Below are positions 7,546 through 14,744 of a DNA stretch of 25,014 nucleotides, piece after piece. Under the pieces are notes generated by a model. It saw only the letters and a program-made list of their open reading frames with translations. It did not search any database and was not told the DNA's origin. The stretch's first letter is position 1. Each line of letters opens with the position of its first letter. A program made the translations under genes and the position numbers. The DNA is from Galbitalea sp036495225 (GTDB lineage Bacteria > Actinomycetota > Actinomycetes > Actinomycetales > Microbacteriaceae): contig DASXNG010000112.1 in assembly GCA_036495225.1 (NCBI GenBank), positions 1-25,014 on the forward strand, written 5' to 3'.

Positions 7546-7904
7546 CGCAAGATCAGGGCCAACGCCGCGATCACGCCCAGCGCGACGACCGCGGCGGCCG
7601 TGAGCGCGGGCAGCCCACCCCCGGACAGCGGAATGCGATTGGTCGGGGCGGTCGGATGATGGCGAGCCTCAAGCAGCGCCGCATGGTCGCGCCGAAACCG
7701 TAGCTCAGACGCGACGAGCACTGTGGCGGCTACGCCCAAGGCGAGCGCCGCCGCGAGAAACCCGAAGCCACCGAGAAGGTCAGGAAAGATGCGAAAAGTG
7801 ACCAGCGCTCCACCGCACATCGACAGCGCCGTGCGCCGCCATGCGAGCGCCGTGCGCTCGGGCTGCAGGCCCGGATCGGTGCTGCGCAGCGGCTGGTCGC
7901 TCAC
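7542..7904 (-). CDS. DUF202 small membrane protein (second of pair)
   Basis: A 120-residue protein with the DUF202 signature DPGLQPERTALAWRRTALS near the N-terminus and three hydrophobic segments (about 29-47, 49-67 and 99-118). DUF202 proteins are small membrane proteins without established function. The GTG at 7904 overlaps the stop of the preceding DUF202 gene (GTGA, 7901-7904), which fixes the start and implies translational coupling. It is the last gene of the MFS-to-DUF202 operon and converges on apt with shared stop bases, leaving no room for a terminator between them. Confidence 0.85.
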   Translation of the reverse strand: MSDQPLRSTDPGLQPERTALAWRRTALSMCGGALVTFRIFPDLLGGFGFLAAALALGVAATVLVASELRFRRDHAALLEARHHPTAPTNRIPLSGGGLPALTAAAVVALGVIAALALILR

Positions 7905-8266
7905 GCGAATGCAAACCCAAGCGCGACGAGAATTCCGACGACAACCACCGCGACGACGACCGGCAGCGCTAGCACGGGTGACGGGAGCGGCCTCTCCTGC
8001 CGCAGCGCGCGCTCGATCCTCAGCCAGCCAAACCAGGCGCCGATCGGAATCGCGATTCCGGTCAGGACCAGAACCGTGGATGCGGCGATCCGGAAGCCCG
8101 GCAACATGGCGGGCACCAGGGCCTCGAGCGCAACGCCCGCGGCGATGAACGCGAGCGACGTGCGAATCCACGCGAGGAACGTTCGTTCGTTCGCGAGCGT
8201 GAATCGGCCGTCCGGCTCCGTGCCAACTCCGTAGAGGCTGGCGGGGAACCGACGGCGTTCGGTCAT
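7901..8266 (-). CDS. YidH/DUF202 family small membrane protein (first of pair)
   Basis: A 121-residue protein with the YidH-type DUF202 motif RFTLANERTFLAWIRTSLAFIAAGVAL (residues 21-47) and three membrane segments (about 36-57, 62-82 and 98-120). In many bacteria two DUF202 genes lie side by side, as here, and may form a heteromeric membrane complex; the role is not known. The ATG at 8266 overlaps the oxidase stop (ATGA, 8263-8266), which sets the start; the frame remains open further upstream inside the oxidase gene but lacks family similarity there. Confidence 0.88.
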   Translation of the reverse strand: MTERRRFPASLYGVGTEPDGRFTLANERTFLAWIRTSLAFIAAGVALEALVPAMLPGFRIAASTVLVLTGIAIPIGAWFGWLRIERALRQERPLPSPVLALPVVVAVVVVGILVALGFAFA

Positions 8267-9561
8267 TTTCCTAAGATCCGATCGAGGTAGGCGTTCGTGA
8301 AGACGCGCTCGGGGTCGAGGCGATCGCGCACCTTCAGGAAATCCTCGAACCTCGGATACGAGGGGCCGAGGTCTTCCGCGGTGCGCCAGTTCATTTTGCC
8401 CCAGTGGGGGCGTCCATCGTGCGCTTTCATGATTTCCTCGACGCCCTGGAAGTACTCGGTCGGGTTCTCGTGGAACTGGCGGTGCACCGCGATGTACCCC
8501 GTCGGGCGACCCGTGGCCGTCGACATCCACAGGTCATCTGCTGCCGCTGCGCGAATCTCGACCGGGAAGGAAACGGTCCAACCCTTGCGCTCGATGAGGG
8601 CATCGATGGCGCGGAGCACTTCCGGAATCTCCGCCTGCGGGAGCGCGTACTCCATCTCTTTGAAGCGCAGAGTGCGCTGGGTCGCGAACGAATGGTGCGA
8701 GATGTTGGTGAATTCCCGATCGCCCCAGACGCTGCTCGAGAAGCGGTTCATTGCCGGTGTCGTACGCGGGAACGCGCGCTCGAAATTGGTCAACAGCCTG
8801 TAGAGGTGGTTCGACATCACAGTGTCTTCGAACCACTTGTTCACTGCTGGGAGCGGGTGGAGCTGGGCATCCGCCGGAAGCCTCGTGCTGGTCTTGGTCA
8901 GCGCGATCTCGGTGTGCGGGAACCAGTAGAACTCGAAATGATCCGCGCCGTCGATGAGGTCCTGCCAGTGTTCGAGCACGGGCTCGAGTGGCTGCGGTTT
9001 CTCGACGACGTGCAGCACGAAGCTCGGAACCGCCTCGATCGTGATCTCGGTGAGCACCCCGAGGGCGCCGATCCCGAGAGCCACCGCGGGCAGGAGGTCG
9101 GCGTTCTGCTTCGCATTGACCTCGAGAATCTCGCCGTCGCCCGTGACGAGCTTCGCGCCGCGAATACGGGTCGCGAGCCCTCCGAAGTTCTTGCCGGTGC
9201 CGTGCGTTCCCGTTGAGGTCGCACCGCTCACGGTCTGGACGTCGATGTCACCCATGTTCTGGAAGGCGAGCCCGAGCGGGTCGAGCAGCGGCGGCAGGTC
9301 ATGCAACACCGTGCCAGAGCCGAGAGTGACGTTGTTGCCCTCGTGTCCGAGCAGGCCGGTCATCCCTGACATGTTCAGTTGGATGCCGGGAGCCACAGCG
9401 ACGCCGCTGAAGCTGTGACCGGTTCCGATCGGCTTCACCCGAAGGTTGCGCTCACGCGCCGACTTCACGATTGCGGCGACCTCGTCGGTCGACTGGGGGC
9501 GTGTTACTTCGACCGGAGTTGCAGACTCGCTGCGACCCCAGTTGCGCCATACCTTGCTCAC
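8263..9561 (-). CDS. FAD-linked D-arabinono-1,4-lactone oxidase family protein
   Basis: A 432-residue flavoenzyme of the vanillyl-alcohol-oxidase fold. The N-terminal FAD-binding domain contains GTGHSF at 46-51; H49 is in the position of the histidine that binds FAD covalently in aldonolactone and alditol oxidases. VSGATSTGTHGTG and GALGVLTEITIEA are the other FAD-domain motifs. The C-terminal ALO domain ends with HWGKMNW (H386 onward), typical of L-gulono/D-arabinono-lactone oxidases. It probably oxidises a sugar lactone or polyol; the exact substrate cannot be told. The GTG at 9561 overlaps the stop of the preceding PLP-enzyme gene (GTGA 9558-9561). A rare TTA codon encodes L430 at 8272-8274. 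Confidence 0.9.
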   Translation of the reverse strand: MSKVWRNWGRSESATPVEVTRPQSTDEVAAIVKSARERNLRVKPIGTGHSFSGVAVAPGIQLNMSGMTGLLGHEGNNVTLGSGTVLHDLPPLLDPLGLAFQNMGDIDVQTVSGATSTGTHGTGKNFGGLATRIRGAKLVTGDGEILEVNAKQNADLLPAVALGIGALGVLTEITIEAVPSFVLHVVEKPQPLEPVLEHWQDLIDGADHFEFYWFPHTEIALTKTSTRLPADAQLHPLPAVNKWFEDTVMSNHLYRLLTNFERAFPRTTPAMNRFSSSVWGDREFTNISHHSFATQRTLRFKEMEYALPQAEIPEVLRAIDALIERKGWTVSFPVEIRAAAADDLWMSTATGRPTGYIAVHRQFHENPTEYFQGVEEIMKAHDGRPHWGKMNWRTAEDLGPSYPRFEDFLKVRDRLDPERVFTNAYLDRILGK

Positions 9562-10781
9562 AAGAATGCCTTGCCCTCGCCGCGGTATGTTGCAACCGTC
9601 TCGACGATCTTGTCGCCGTCGACGATGGCGAACGCGTCCAGGTGTTCGCTGAGCTCGCCGGCTTTGGTGTGACGAAGCCACACGCGGTCGCCCACCTGCA
9701 GTTTCGCGGCGGCCTCCCCGCGCAGCGGTGTCTGCACTTCACCGGCAGCTTCCCGCGCGACCATCGTCAGCCCCTGCGGCCAGGCCAGTTGCGGGAGCCG
9801 GTCTGCCGTCGGCGGTCCGGATGCGATCCAGCCGCCGCCGAGGAGAGTCGCCATGTCGGGGCGCGGCTTGCGCACGACCGAGAGGGAGAACGCGGCAGCC
9901 GGGGCCGGTGAGAAGTGCACGTACTGGTCGAACAGGTGCGGACCGAAGAGTCCGCTGCCCGCGGCGATTTCGGTGACGGAATCATCCGCCGCCGTGCTCT
10001 CGAGTGAGCCCGTTCCGCCACCGTTGACGAACTCGAGGTCGGCGATCTCGCGAACCGCCGCGACGGCCTCTCCGCGACGAGTCGCGAGCTCGGCAATCGA
10101 CTGGCGCTGGATCCAGCGAACTGCAACGCCGCGCGCCTTCGACGCCGGCTTGTTGGCCAGGCCGGCGATCTGGGCCTCGTAACCCATCATGCCGACCAGC
10201 GTGAAACCCTTGCGGGCCACGACGAGCTCCGCGAGAGCACGAGCCTGGGACGGCGTGTGAACCGGCGAACGGAAGACGCCAGTGTGACCGAGGACCGCGG
10301 CATCCCACGACGAATCGAGTTCAATTGCGACGCGGATGTTCTCGCGCTTGTTCGGCGAGATGGCGGCATCCACCGCATCCAGCTGGTCCACTGAGTCGAT
10401 CATGATGGTGACGCGCGAAGCCAGCTTGGCGTCCGAACCCAGCGTGTGCAGCGCTTCGCGATCGACGCTCGGGTAGCCGACCACGACATCCGGAATCGTT
10501 ACTGCGAGCCACAGCGCCTCAGGCAGCGTGTACGCGAGCACTCCCGCGTAGCCGGGCAGCGCGAGAACGGCATCGATGATGCCGCGGACGCGCACGGACT
10601 TGCTCGCCACACGAATCGGCTTGCCGGCAGCGCGATCGAGCATGTCGAACGCGTTGGAGGCGAGCGCGGGCAGCGAGACAGCGCCAAACGGCGTATCAAG
10701 TCCAGCTGTGGCTGCGGACAGGCTCGGCCAATACGTCGCCGGGTCTTTCCAGGGGGTGTTTGTGGGTCGAACCAGTTGCAC
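9558..10781 (-). CDS. PLP-dependent amino acid deaminase/aldolase-like enzyme (fold type III)
   Basis: A 407-residue protein of the alanine-racemase/D-threonine-aldolase fold. The PLP lysine is K61 in RVASKSVRV after the first barrel strand, the barrel continues through MIDSVDQLDAV and GMMGYEAQIAGL, and EFVNGGGTGSLEST (Gly-rich phosphate-binding loop) follows. The C-terminal beta domain includes VGDRVWLRHTKAGELSEH, where His is expected to hold a metal in D-threonine aldolase relatives. It may act on a D-amino or beta-hydroxy amino acid. The GTG at 10781 gives a full-length N-terminus; no clear Shine-Dalgarno is seen. It is 30 bases after the MFS gene and overlaps the oxidase gene by four bases, so the three are likely one operon. 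Confidence 0.85.
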   Translation of the reverse strand: MQLVRPTNTPWKDPATYWPSLSAATAGLDTPFGAVSLPALASNAFDMLDRAAGKPIRVASKSVRVRGIIDAVLALPGYAGVLAYTLPEALWLAVTIPDVVVGYPSVDREALHTLGSDAKLASRVTIMIDSVDQLDAVDAAISPNKRENIRVAIELDSSWDAAVLGHTGVFRSPVHTPSQARALAELVVARKGFTLVGMMGYEAQIAGLANKPASKARGVAVRWIQRQSIAELATRRGEAVAAVREIADLEFVNGGGTGSLESTAADDSVTEIAAGSGLFGPHLFDQYVHFSPAPAAAFSLSVVRKPRPDMATLLGGGWIASGPPTADRLPQLAWPQGLTMVAREAAGEVQTPLRGEAAAKLQVGDRVWLRHTKAGELSEHLDAFAIVDGDKIVETVATYRGEGKAFL

Positions 10782-10811
10782 TAGGTGTTGCTCATATCTG
10801 TTGTCGGCGCC

Positions 10812-12155
10812 CTACTTGACGCTCTTGATGGGGATCATTGCCACGCCGCCGAGAACGGCGAGAACACCGGATGCGACGAAGAGTCCAGCGAAACCGGCCT
10901 GCTCGCCCGTCAGCGTGACGGATGCACTCGCCTCGGCGCCCGCGGTGGCGAGACGCGCGAACAGCAGCACGATCAGTGCACCGACGAGCGGTCCGACGGC
11001 CTGCGGAACAGCGGTAGCGATGTTCATGATGCCGAGATCCTTGCCGCGCGAGTGAGCGTCAGGAAGAACCTGGGTGGCGAGTGCCTGGTCGACGGCCATG
11101 TAGCAGCCGTAGCCGAGGCCGAGAAGGCCGGCCGCCACGTACGCGACGTTGAGGTTCGGCACGAAGGCCAGAATGAGGGCCGCGATGGCCTGCACATAGG
11201 CCGCGATGTAGACGAAGATCTTGCGGCGCCCGATGCGGTCGCTGACGCGGCCGAACACGATTGCGGCAGCGACGAAGAAGGCCAGGTAGATCAGCGTCAG
11301 GATCAGCAGATCGTTCTGGGCGTCGGTCGACGACTGCTGCAGACCGTACTGCAGAAAGTACAGCAGCAGGGTCGTGCCGAGCGCGTTGCCGAGGTTCACG
11401 AGGATGCGGCCGAGAAGCGTGTAGCCGAAGTCGGGGTGCTTGACCGGGTTGATCCAGAAGCCCTGCAGGATCGTGCCGAAGCCTCCACGAGGGCGCTGGT
11501 CCTTGCGGATCTGCTGGTCAGGAGCTGTCGCGATGAACGGGATGGCGAGCACGACGAGCAGAATCGCAACAAGGGGATAGCCCAGCGCCTGCTGCGTCGC
11601 AACGTCGGCAAACAGGCTGATAACCAGAATGAGGCCGAGGATCGTGCCGATTGCCTGCGGAGCCGAAATCCACGCGGAGACGAAGCCACGCTGGTTGACG
11701 GGCACCTGGTCAGAGATGGTCGCCGTAATCGCCGAGGAGGCCATGCAGAAACCGATGATCGACGTCGACCAGAAGATCCCAACACCGACGATCGTGGTCT
11801 GAAGGCTGAGGATGATGAGGGATGCCGCGAACACGAGCACCCCGGCGAGCATCCACGGGCGACGACGACCGAACCGCGACGTCGTGCGGTCGGACAGCGC
11901 GCCGGTGAGCGGATAAGTGATGAGCGCGCAGGCACCCGCGATGCCAGAGATGATGCCGAAGGCGATGACATTGTCGGTCCAGGCTGCGCCGTGCACGACA
12001 TCTTCCACCTGCTGTGGAAGCAGCAGCTGGATGGGCGTGAGCTGCGCCATCCACACGCCGAGCCAGATGGTGGCGAACAGCGCGATCCACCCGCCGCCGA
12101 CGCGTCTGGTCGGCTCCGCGAACGGTGAACGGGTAACGGTTGGGGCAGTGGTCAC
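10812..12155 (-). CDS. MFS transporter
   Basis: A 447-residue, twelve-helix major facilitator with a short N-terminal cytoplasmic tail. Between helices 2 and 3 lies GALSDRTTSRFGRRRPWM, and between helices 8 and 9 GRVSDRIGRRKIFVY, both forms of the MFS loop motif. The first of these (SDRTTSRFGRRRPW) is typical of sugar or glycoside/proton symporters of the GPH/SLC45-like kind, so a carbohydrate substrate is plausible; this is inference. The GTG at 12155 has AGGAG (bases 12162-12166 on the complementary strand) six bases before it. It is the first gene of the operon with the PLP enzyme, lactone oxidase and two DUF202 proteins, and it may import the substrate that these process. Confidence 0.9.
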   Translation of the reverse strand: MTTAPTVTRSPFAEPTRRVGGGWIALFATIWLGVWMAQLTPIQLLLPQQVEDVVHGAAWTDNVIAFGIISGIAGACALITYPLTGALSDRTTSRFGRRRPWMLAGVLVFAASLIILSLQTTIVGVGIFWSTSIIGFCMASSAITATISDQVPVNQRGFVSAWISAPQAIGTILGLILVISLFADVATQQALGYPLVAILLVVLAIPFIATAPDQQIRKDQRPRGGFGTILQGFWINPVKHPDFGYTLLGRILVNLGNALGTTLLLYFLQYGLQQSSTDAQNDLLILTLIYLAFFVAAAIVFGRVSDRIGRRKIFVYIAAYVQAIAALILAFVPNLNVAYVAAGLLGLGYGCYMAVDQALATQVLPDAHSRGKDLGIMNIATAVPQAVGPLVGALIVLLFARLATAGAEASASVTLTGEQAGFAGLFVASGVLAVLGGVAMIPIKSVK

Positions 12156-12229
12156 TTGTGGCTCCTATGGCATGCGCTCGCGCGGAACAGTGTTACTGGA
12201 CGACGCAAGGTTATCGCCAAGTGTAATAG

Positions 12230-12241
12230 TGAAGCGGTTTC
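12230..12241. promoter_or_regulatory. possible LacI/GalR-type operator upstream of the MFS operon
   Basis: TGAAGCGGTTTC contains the AAnCGnTT core of LacI/GalR-family operators and matches 11 of 12 positions of GnAAnCGnTTnC. It lies about 75 bases ahead of the MFS start and about 60 bases ahead of the divergent SDR gene. A match of this size is expected by chance fairly often, and no LacI gene is in the window. Confidence 0.25.
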
Positions 12242-12288
12242 GCGTAACCCCCCACTTTTGAGTGCCCCCTAGGGCCCTGCGCCGCTGC

Positions 12289-12294
12289 TACCTT
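12289..12294 (+). promoter_or_regulatory. candidate -10 (TACCTT) for leaderless SDR gene
   Basis: TACCTT, six bases, then ATG 12301. No recognisable Shine-Dalgarno lies before this ATG, which supports a leaderless start. Confidence 0.5.
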
Positions 12295-12300
12295 GGCGCT

Positions 12301-13104
12301 ATGAGCACCATGCCCAGCAAAGGCCTCCCCAGCACACTCGACCTCAGCGGACGCACCGCCCTCATCAGTGGTGCCGGCAGCGAGAACGGAATCGGGTTCG
12401 TTACAGCCAGAGCGCTGGGTGAGCTGGGAGCGCGAGTAGCGATCACGTCCACGACCGATCGCATCCACCAGCGAGTGTCCGAGCTGCAGCACGATGGCAT
12501 CGACGCGTTCGGGTTCGTCGCGCGCCTGGACACCGAGGACGCGGTGACGCAACTGGCGAATGAGCTGGCGCGAGCATCCATCGACCCGACGATCCTGGTC
12601 AACAACGCGGGCATGGTGAGCGTCTCCGAGGGAAAGATGTTCGATGGCGACATCACCTCCGACGTCGCCGACTGGCGGCGAAGCATCGACATGAACCTCA
12701 CCAGTGCGTTCCTGCTCACTCGCGCCCTCATCCCCGCCATGCGTGCCGCGGGTTGGGGCCGCATCGTGAATGTTTCAAGCGTGAGCGGTCCGATGATGGC
12801 GTCGCGGTCGGACGTCGCATACGCAGCAGCGAAGGCGGGCGTGGTCGGGCTCACCAGAGCGCTCGCCGTCGATGAAGCGGAGGTCGGCATCACCGTCAAC
12901 GCCGTGGCTCCCGGATGGATCGCGACCGGCTCACAACTGGACAGTGAGGCGGCGGAGGGCCGCCGGGTACCGATGCGACGCAGCGGAACGCCACAGGAGG
13001 TGGCATCCGCGATCGCGTGGCTCGCCTCCCCCGGTGCGTCGTACGTCACCGGCCAAGTTGTCGTGGTCGATGGCGGCAACACCGTGGGAGAGGAACGGGG
13101 CTAG
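12301..13104 (+). CDS. SDR family NAD(P)-dependent oxidoreductase
   Basis: A 267-residue classical short-chain dehydrogenase/reductase. The dinucleotide loop GAGSENGIG is at 24-32, VNNAG at 100-104, and the catalytic Ser-Tyr-Lys set is S160, Y174 and K178 (YxxxK in VAYAAAKAG). The C-terminal end ASYVTGQVVVVDGG is the usual family ending. FabG-like enzymes share this architecture, but the window gives no fatty acid context, so the substrate is left open. ATG 12301 is preferred over upstream in-frame codons because of the TACCTT hexamer six bases upstream and the normal family N-terminus. It is divergent from the MFS operon and monocistronic, with a tRNA gene on the opposite strand immediately downstream. 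Confidence 0.93.
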   Translation: MSTMPSKGLPSTLDLSGRTALISGAGSENGIGFVTARALGELGARVAITSTTDRIHQRVSELQHDGIDAFGFVARLDTEDAVTQLANELARASIDPTILVNNAGMVSVSEGKMFDGDITSDVADWRRSIDMNLTSAFLLTRALIPAMRAAGWGRIVNVSSVSGPMMASRSDVAYAAAKAGVVGLTRALAVDEAEVGITVNAVAPGWIATGSQLDSEAAEGRRVPMRRSGTPQEVASAIAWLASPGASYVTGQVVVVDGGNTVGEERG

Positions 13105-13117
13105 CTCCAAACTCGCG

Positions 13118-13191
13118 TACCCCGGCTGGGGTTCGAACCCAGACTTGGACGATTTTAAGTCGTCTGCCTCTGCCAATTGGGCTACCGGGGC
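13118..13191 (-). tRNA. tRNA with anticodon UAA (tRNA-Leu by codon), short variable loop
   Basis: On the minus strand a complete 74-base cloverleaf folds. The acceptor is GCCCCGG/CCGGGGT (one G-U at 1:72) with discriminator A73, the D stem is GCC/GGC, the anticodon stem GACGA/TCGTC carries loop CTTAAAA (anticodon TAA), and the T arm is CTGGG-TTCGAAC-CCCAG. No CCA is encoded. By anticodon it reads UUA leucine codons. The variable region is only five bases (CAAGT), unlike the long arm usual in bacterial tRNA-Leu. It lies between the SDR gene (plus) and the NDH-2 gene (minus). Confidence 0.9.
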
Positions 13192-13219
13192 GCAGCCCGC
13201 GACATCCGGGCGTACCGAA

Positions 13220-13225
13220 AGCCTA
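13220..13225 (-). promoter_or_regulatory. candidate -10 (TAGGCT) for the tRNA gene
   Basis: TAGGCT on the minus strand, about 28 bases before the tRNA 5' end, would start a transcript about 20 bases ahead of the mature tRNA. No clear -35 was seen. Confidence 0.35.
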
Positions 13226-13281
13226 GCGACCCCACGAAGTGAGGGTTTGTTGGCGAAATGAGCCCAACGGGCACCACCCCG

Positions 13282-13310
13282 CCAACAAAGCCGCAGTTTG
13301 CGGCGGTTGG
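13282..13310 (-). terminator. candidate intrinsic terminator of the NDH-2 gene
   Basis: Immediately after the NDH-2 stop, the minus strand forms GCCGC-AAACT-GCGGC followed by the T-rich TTTGTTGG, with an outer CCAAC/GTTGG pairing. Position, stem and T-rich tail all fit a rho-independent terminator. A second, weaker hairpin followed by GTTTGTT lies at 13230-13245. Confidence 0.55.
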
Positions 13311-13312
13311 GG

Positions 13313-14704
13313 CTACTCGGACTTGGCCGCGGCAGCTTTTGCGCGAGCGGGCGCCTTCGCCGCGGGCGCGGCCGCAGCAGCGGGAGCGGCCTTGGGGCGG
13401 GACGCGAACTCCTCGAACGCGGCGCGCGGCACATCGCGAGCGATGATGCCGACGGTGTCGCGTCGCAGCAGGAAGTTGAGACCCCAGTTCGTGAACACGC
13501 GGATCTTGCGCTCCCACTTCGGGATGGCGAGGCCGTGGTATCCGCGGTGCATGAACCACGCGATGAGGCCCGTTGCGGCGAGCTTGTTGCGCTGGAACAC
13601 TCCGATGTAGAGGCCGATACCGGCGACGGCGCCCTGGTTGCGGTGGAAGTAGTCCTTGATGCCTTCGCCACGAAGCGACGCCGTGATGTTCTTGGCCATG
13701 AGCTTGCCCTGGCGAACCGCGTGCTGTGCGTTCGGCACGCAGAATCCGCCGACTCCGCCACCGGTGAGGTCCGGAACTGCGCAGACATCGCCCGCGCCCC
13801 AGGCATCCTCGATGACGTTTTCGCCGTCGAACACGCGAAGGTCGGCCTGAACGCGCAGGCGTCCACGGTCATCGGTCGGCAGGTCGGTACTGCGCAGCAT
13901 TGGACTCGCCATGACACCTGCGGTCCAGACGATCAGGTCGGACTCGAAGGTCTCGCCCGTCGAAAGCTCGATCTTGCCGTCGACGGCAGAGGAGAGCTGC
14001 GTGTCGAGGTGAACGATGGCCTGGCGCTGAGCGAGGTTGCGAAGCACCCAGTAGCTGGTCTTGAGCGACACCTCTGGCATGATGCGGCCCATCGCCTCGA
14101 CCATGTGGAAGTGCGTGTCGTCGATCGTCAGCTGCGGGTAGTAACGCAGCATGTCTGAAGCGAAGCTGCGCAGCTCTCCGAACACCTCGATGCCCGCGAA
14201 GCCACCGCCGACAACCACGACGGTCAGCAGTCGGTCACGCTCCGGACCGGCAGGCATGGTGGATGCCCGCTCGAAGTTGTCGACGAGACGGTCCCGAATG
14301 GCCATGGCCTCTTCGATCGTCTTCAGGCCGATGGCCTGGTCCGCGACTCCCGGGATCGGGAACGTGCGCGAGACCGAGCCAGCAGTCACCGCGATGATGT
14401 CGTAGCTTTCGACCCACGGCTCGCCGTCAGCTGGCGTGATCGTCGCGGTCTTGGCGACGTGATCAATCGCGGTCACCTTTGCGGCGACGACTCGCGTCTT
14501 CTCGAGGTGGCGACGCAGACCGACGACAGCGTGACGCGGCTCGATGGATCCCGCGGCGACCTCTGGCAGGAACGGCTGGTAGGTCATGTACGGCAGCGGG
14601 TCGACGACTGTGACCTCTGCCTCGCCCTTGCGCAGCCATTTTTCGAGCTTGAGTGCTGTGTAGAAACCGGCGTAGCCGCCGCCGACAATCAGGATTTTGG
14701 GCAC
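13313..14704 (-). CDS. type II NADH dehydrogenase-like NAD(P)/FAD-dependent oxidoreductase
   Basis: A 463-residue single-subunit NADH:quinone oxidoreductase of the NDH-2 type, which passes electrons from NADH to quinone without pumping protons. It has two Rossmann motifs: KILIVGGGYAGFYTALKLEKW at the N-terminus for FAD and LTVVVVGGGFAGIEVFGEL in the middle for NADH. WGAGDVCAVPD and the quinone-site motif PNAQHAVRQGKLMAKNI follow, then an amphipathic membrane-binding end. An unusual Ala/Lys/Pro-rich tail closes the protein (AFEEFASRPKAAPAAAAAPA onward, about 30 residues). The GTG at 14704 has AGGAGA (bases 14714-14719) nine bases upstream. It follows the subtilase gene by 40 bases. Confidence 0.93.
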   Translation of the reverse strand: MPKILIVGGGYAGFYTALKLEKWLRKGEAEVTVVDPLPYMTYQPFLPEVAAGSIEPRHAVVGLRRHLEKTRVVAAKVTAIDHVAKTATITPADGEPWVESYDIIAVTAGSVSRTFPIPGVADQAIGLKTIEEAMAIRDRLVDNFERASTMPAGPERDRLLTVVVVGGGFAGIEVFGELRSFASDMLRYYPQLTIDDTHFHMVEAMGRIMPEVSLKTSYWVLRNLAQRQAIVHLDTQLSSAVDGKIELSTGETFESDLIVWTAGVMASPMLRSTDLPTDDRGRLRVQADLRVFDGENVIEDAWGAGDVCAVPDLTGGGVGGFCVPNAQHAVRQGKLMAKNITASLRGEGIKDYFHRNQGAVAGIGLYIGVFQRNKLAATGLIAWFMHRGYHGLAIPKWERKIRVFTNWGLNFLLRRDTVGIIARDVPRAAFEEFASRPKAAPAAAAAPAAKAPARAKAAAAKSE

Positions 14705-14744
14705 GAGCGAAAGTCTCCTATGGGGTGGTGGTCCAAATGCAAAT

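Noticed and set aside
9562..9681. Upstream extension of the lactone oxidase to 9681
   Set aside because: It would overlap the PLP enzyme gene by over 100 bases and the added residues are Arg-rich with no family similarity; the GTGA overlap gives a normal N-terminus.
10785..12128. A 447-codon open frame on the plus strand opposite the MFS gene
   Set aside because: It is the antisense of a clear transporter gene; its composition is charged and low-complexity, as expected from codon mirror effects in GC-rich DNA.
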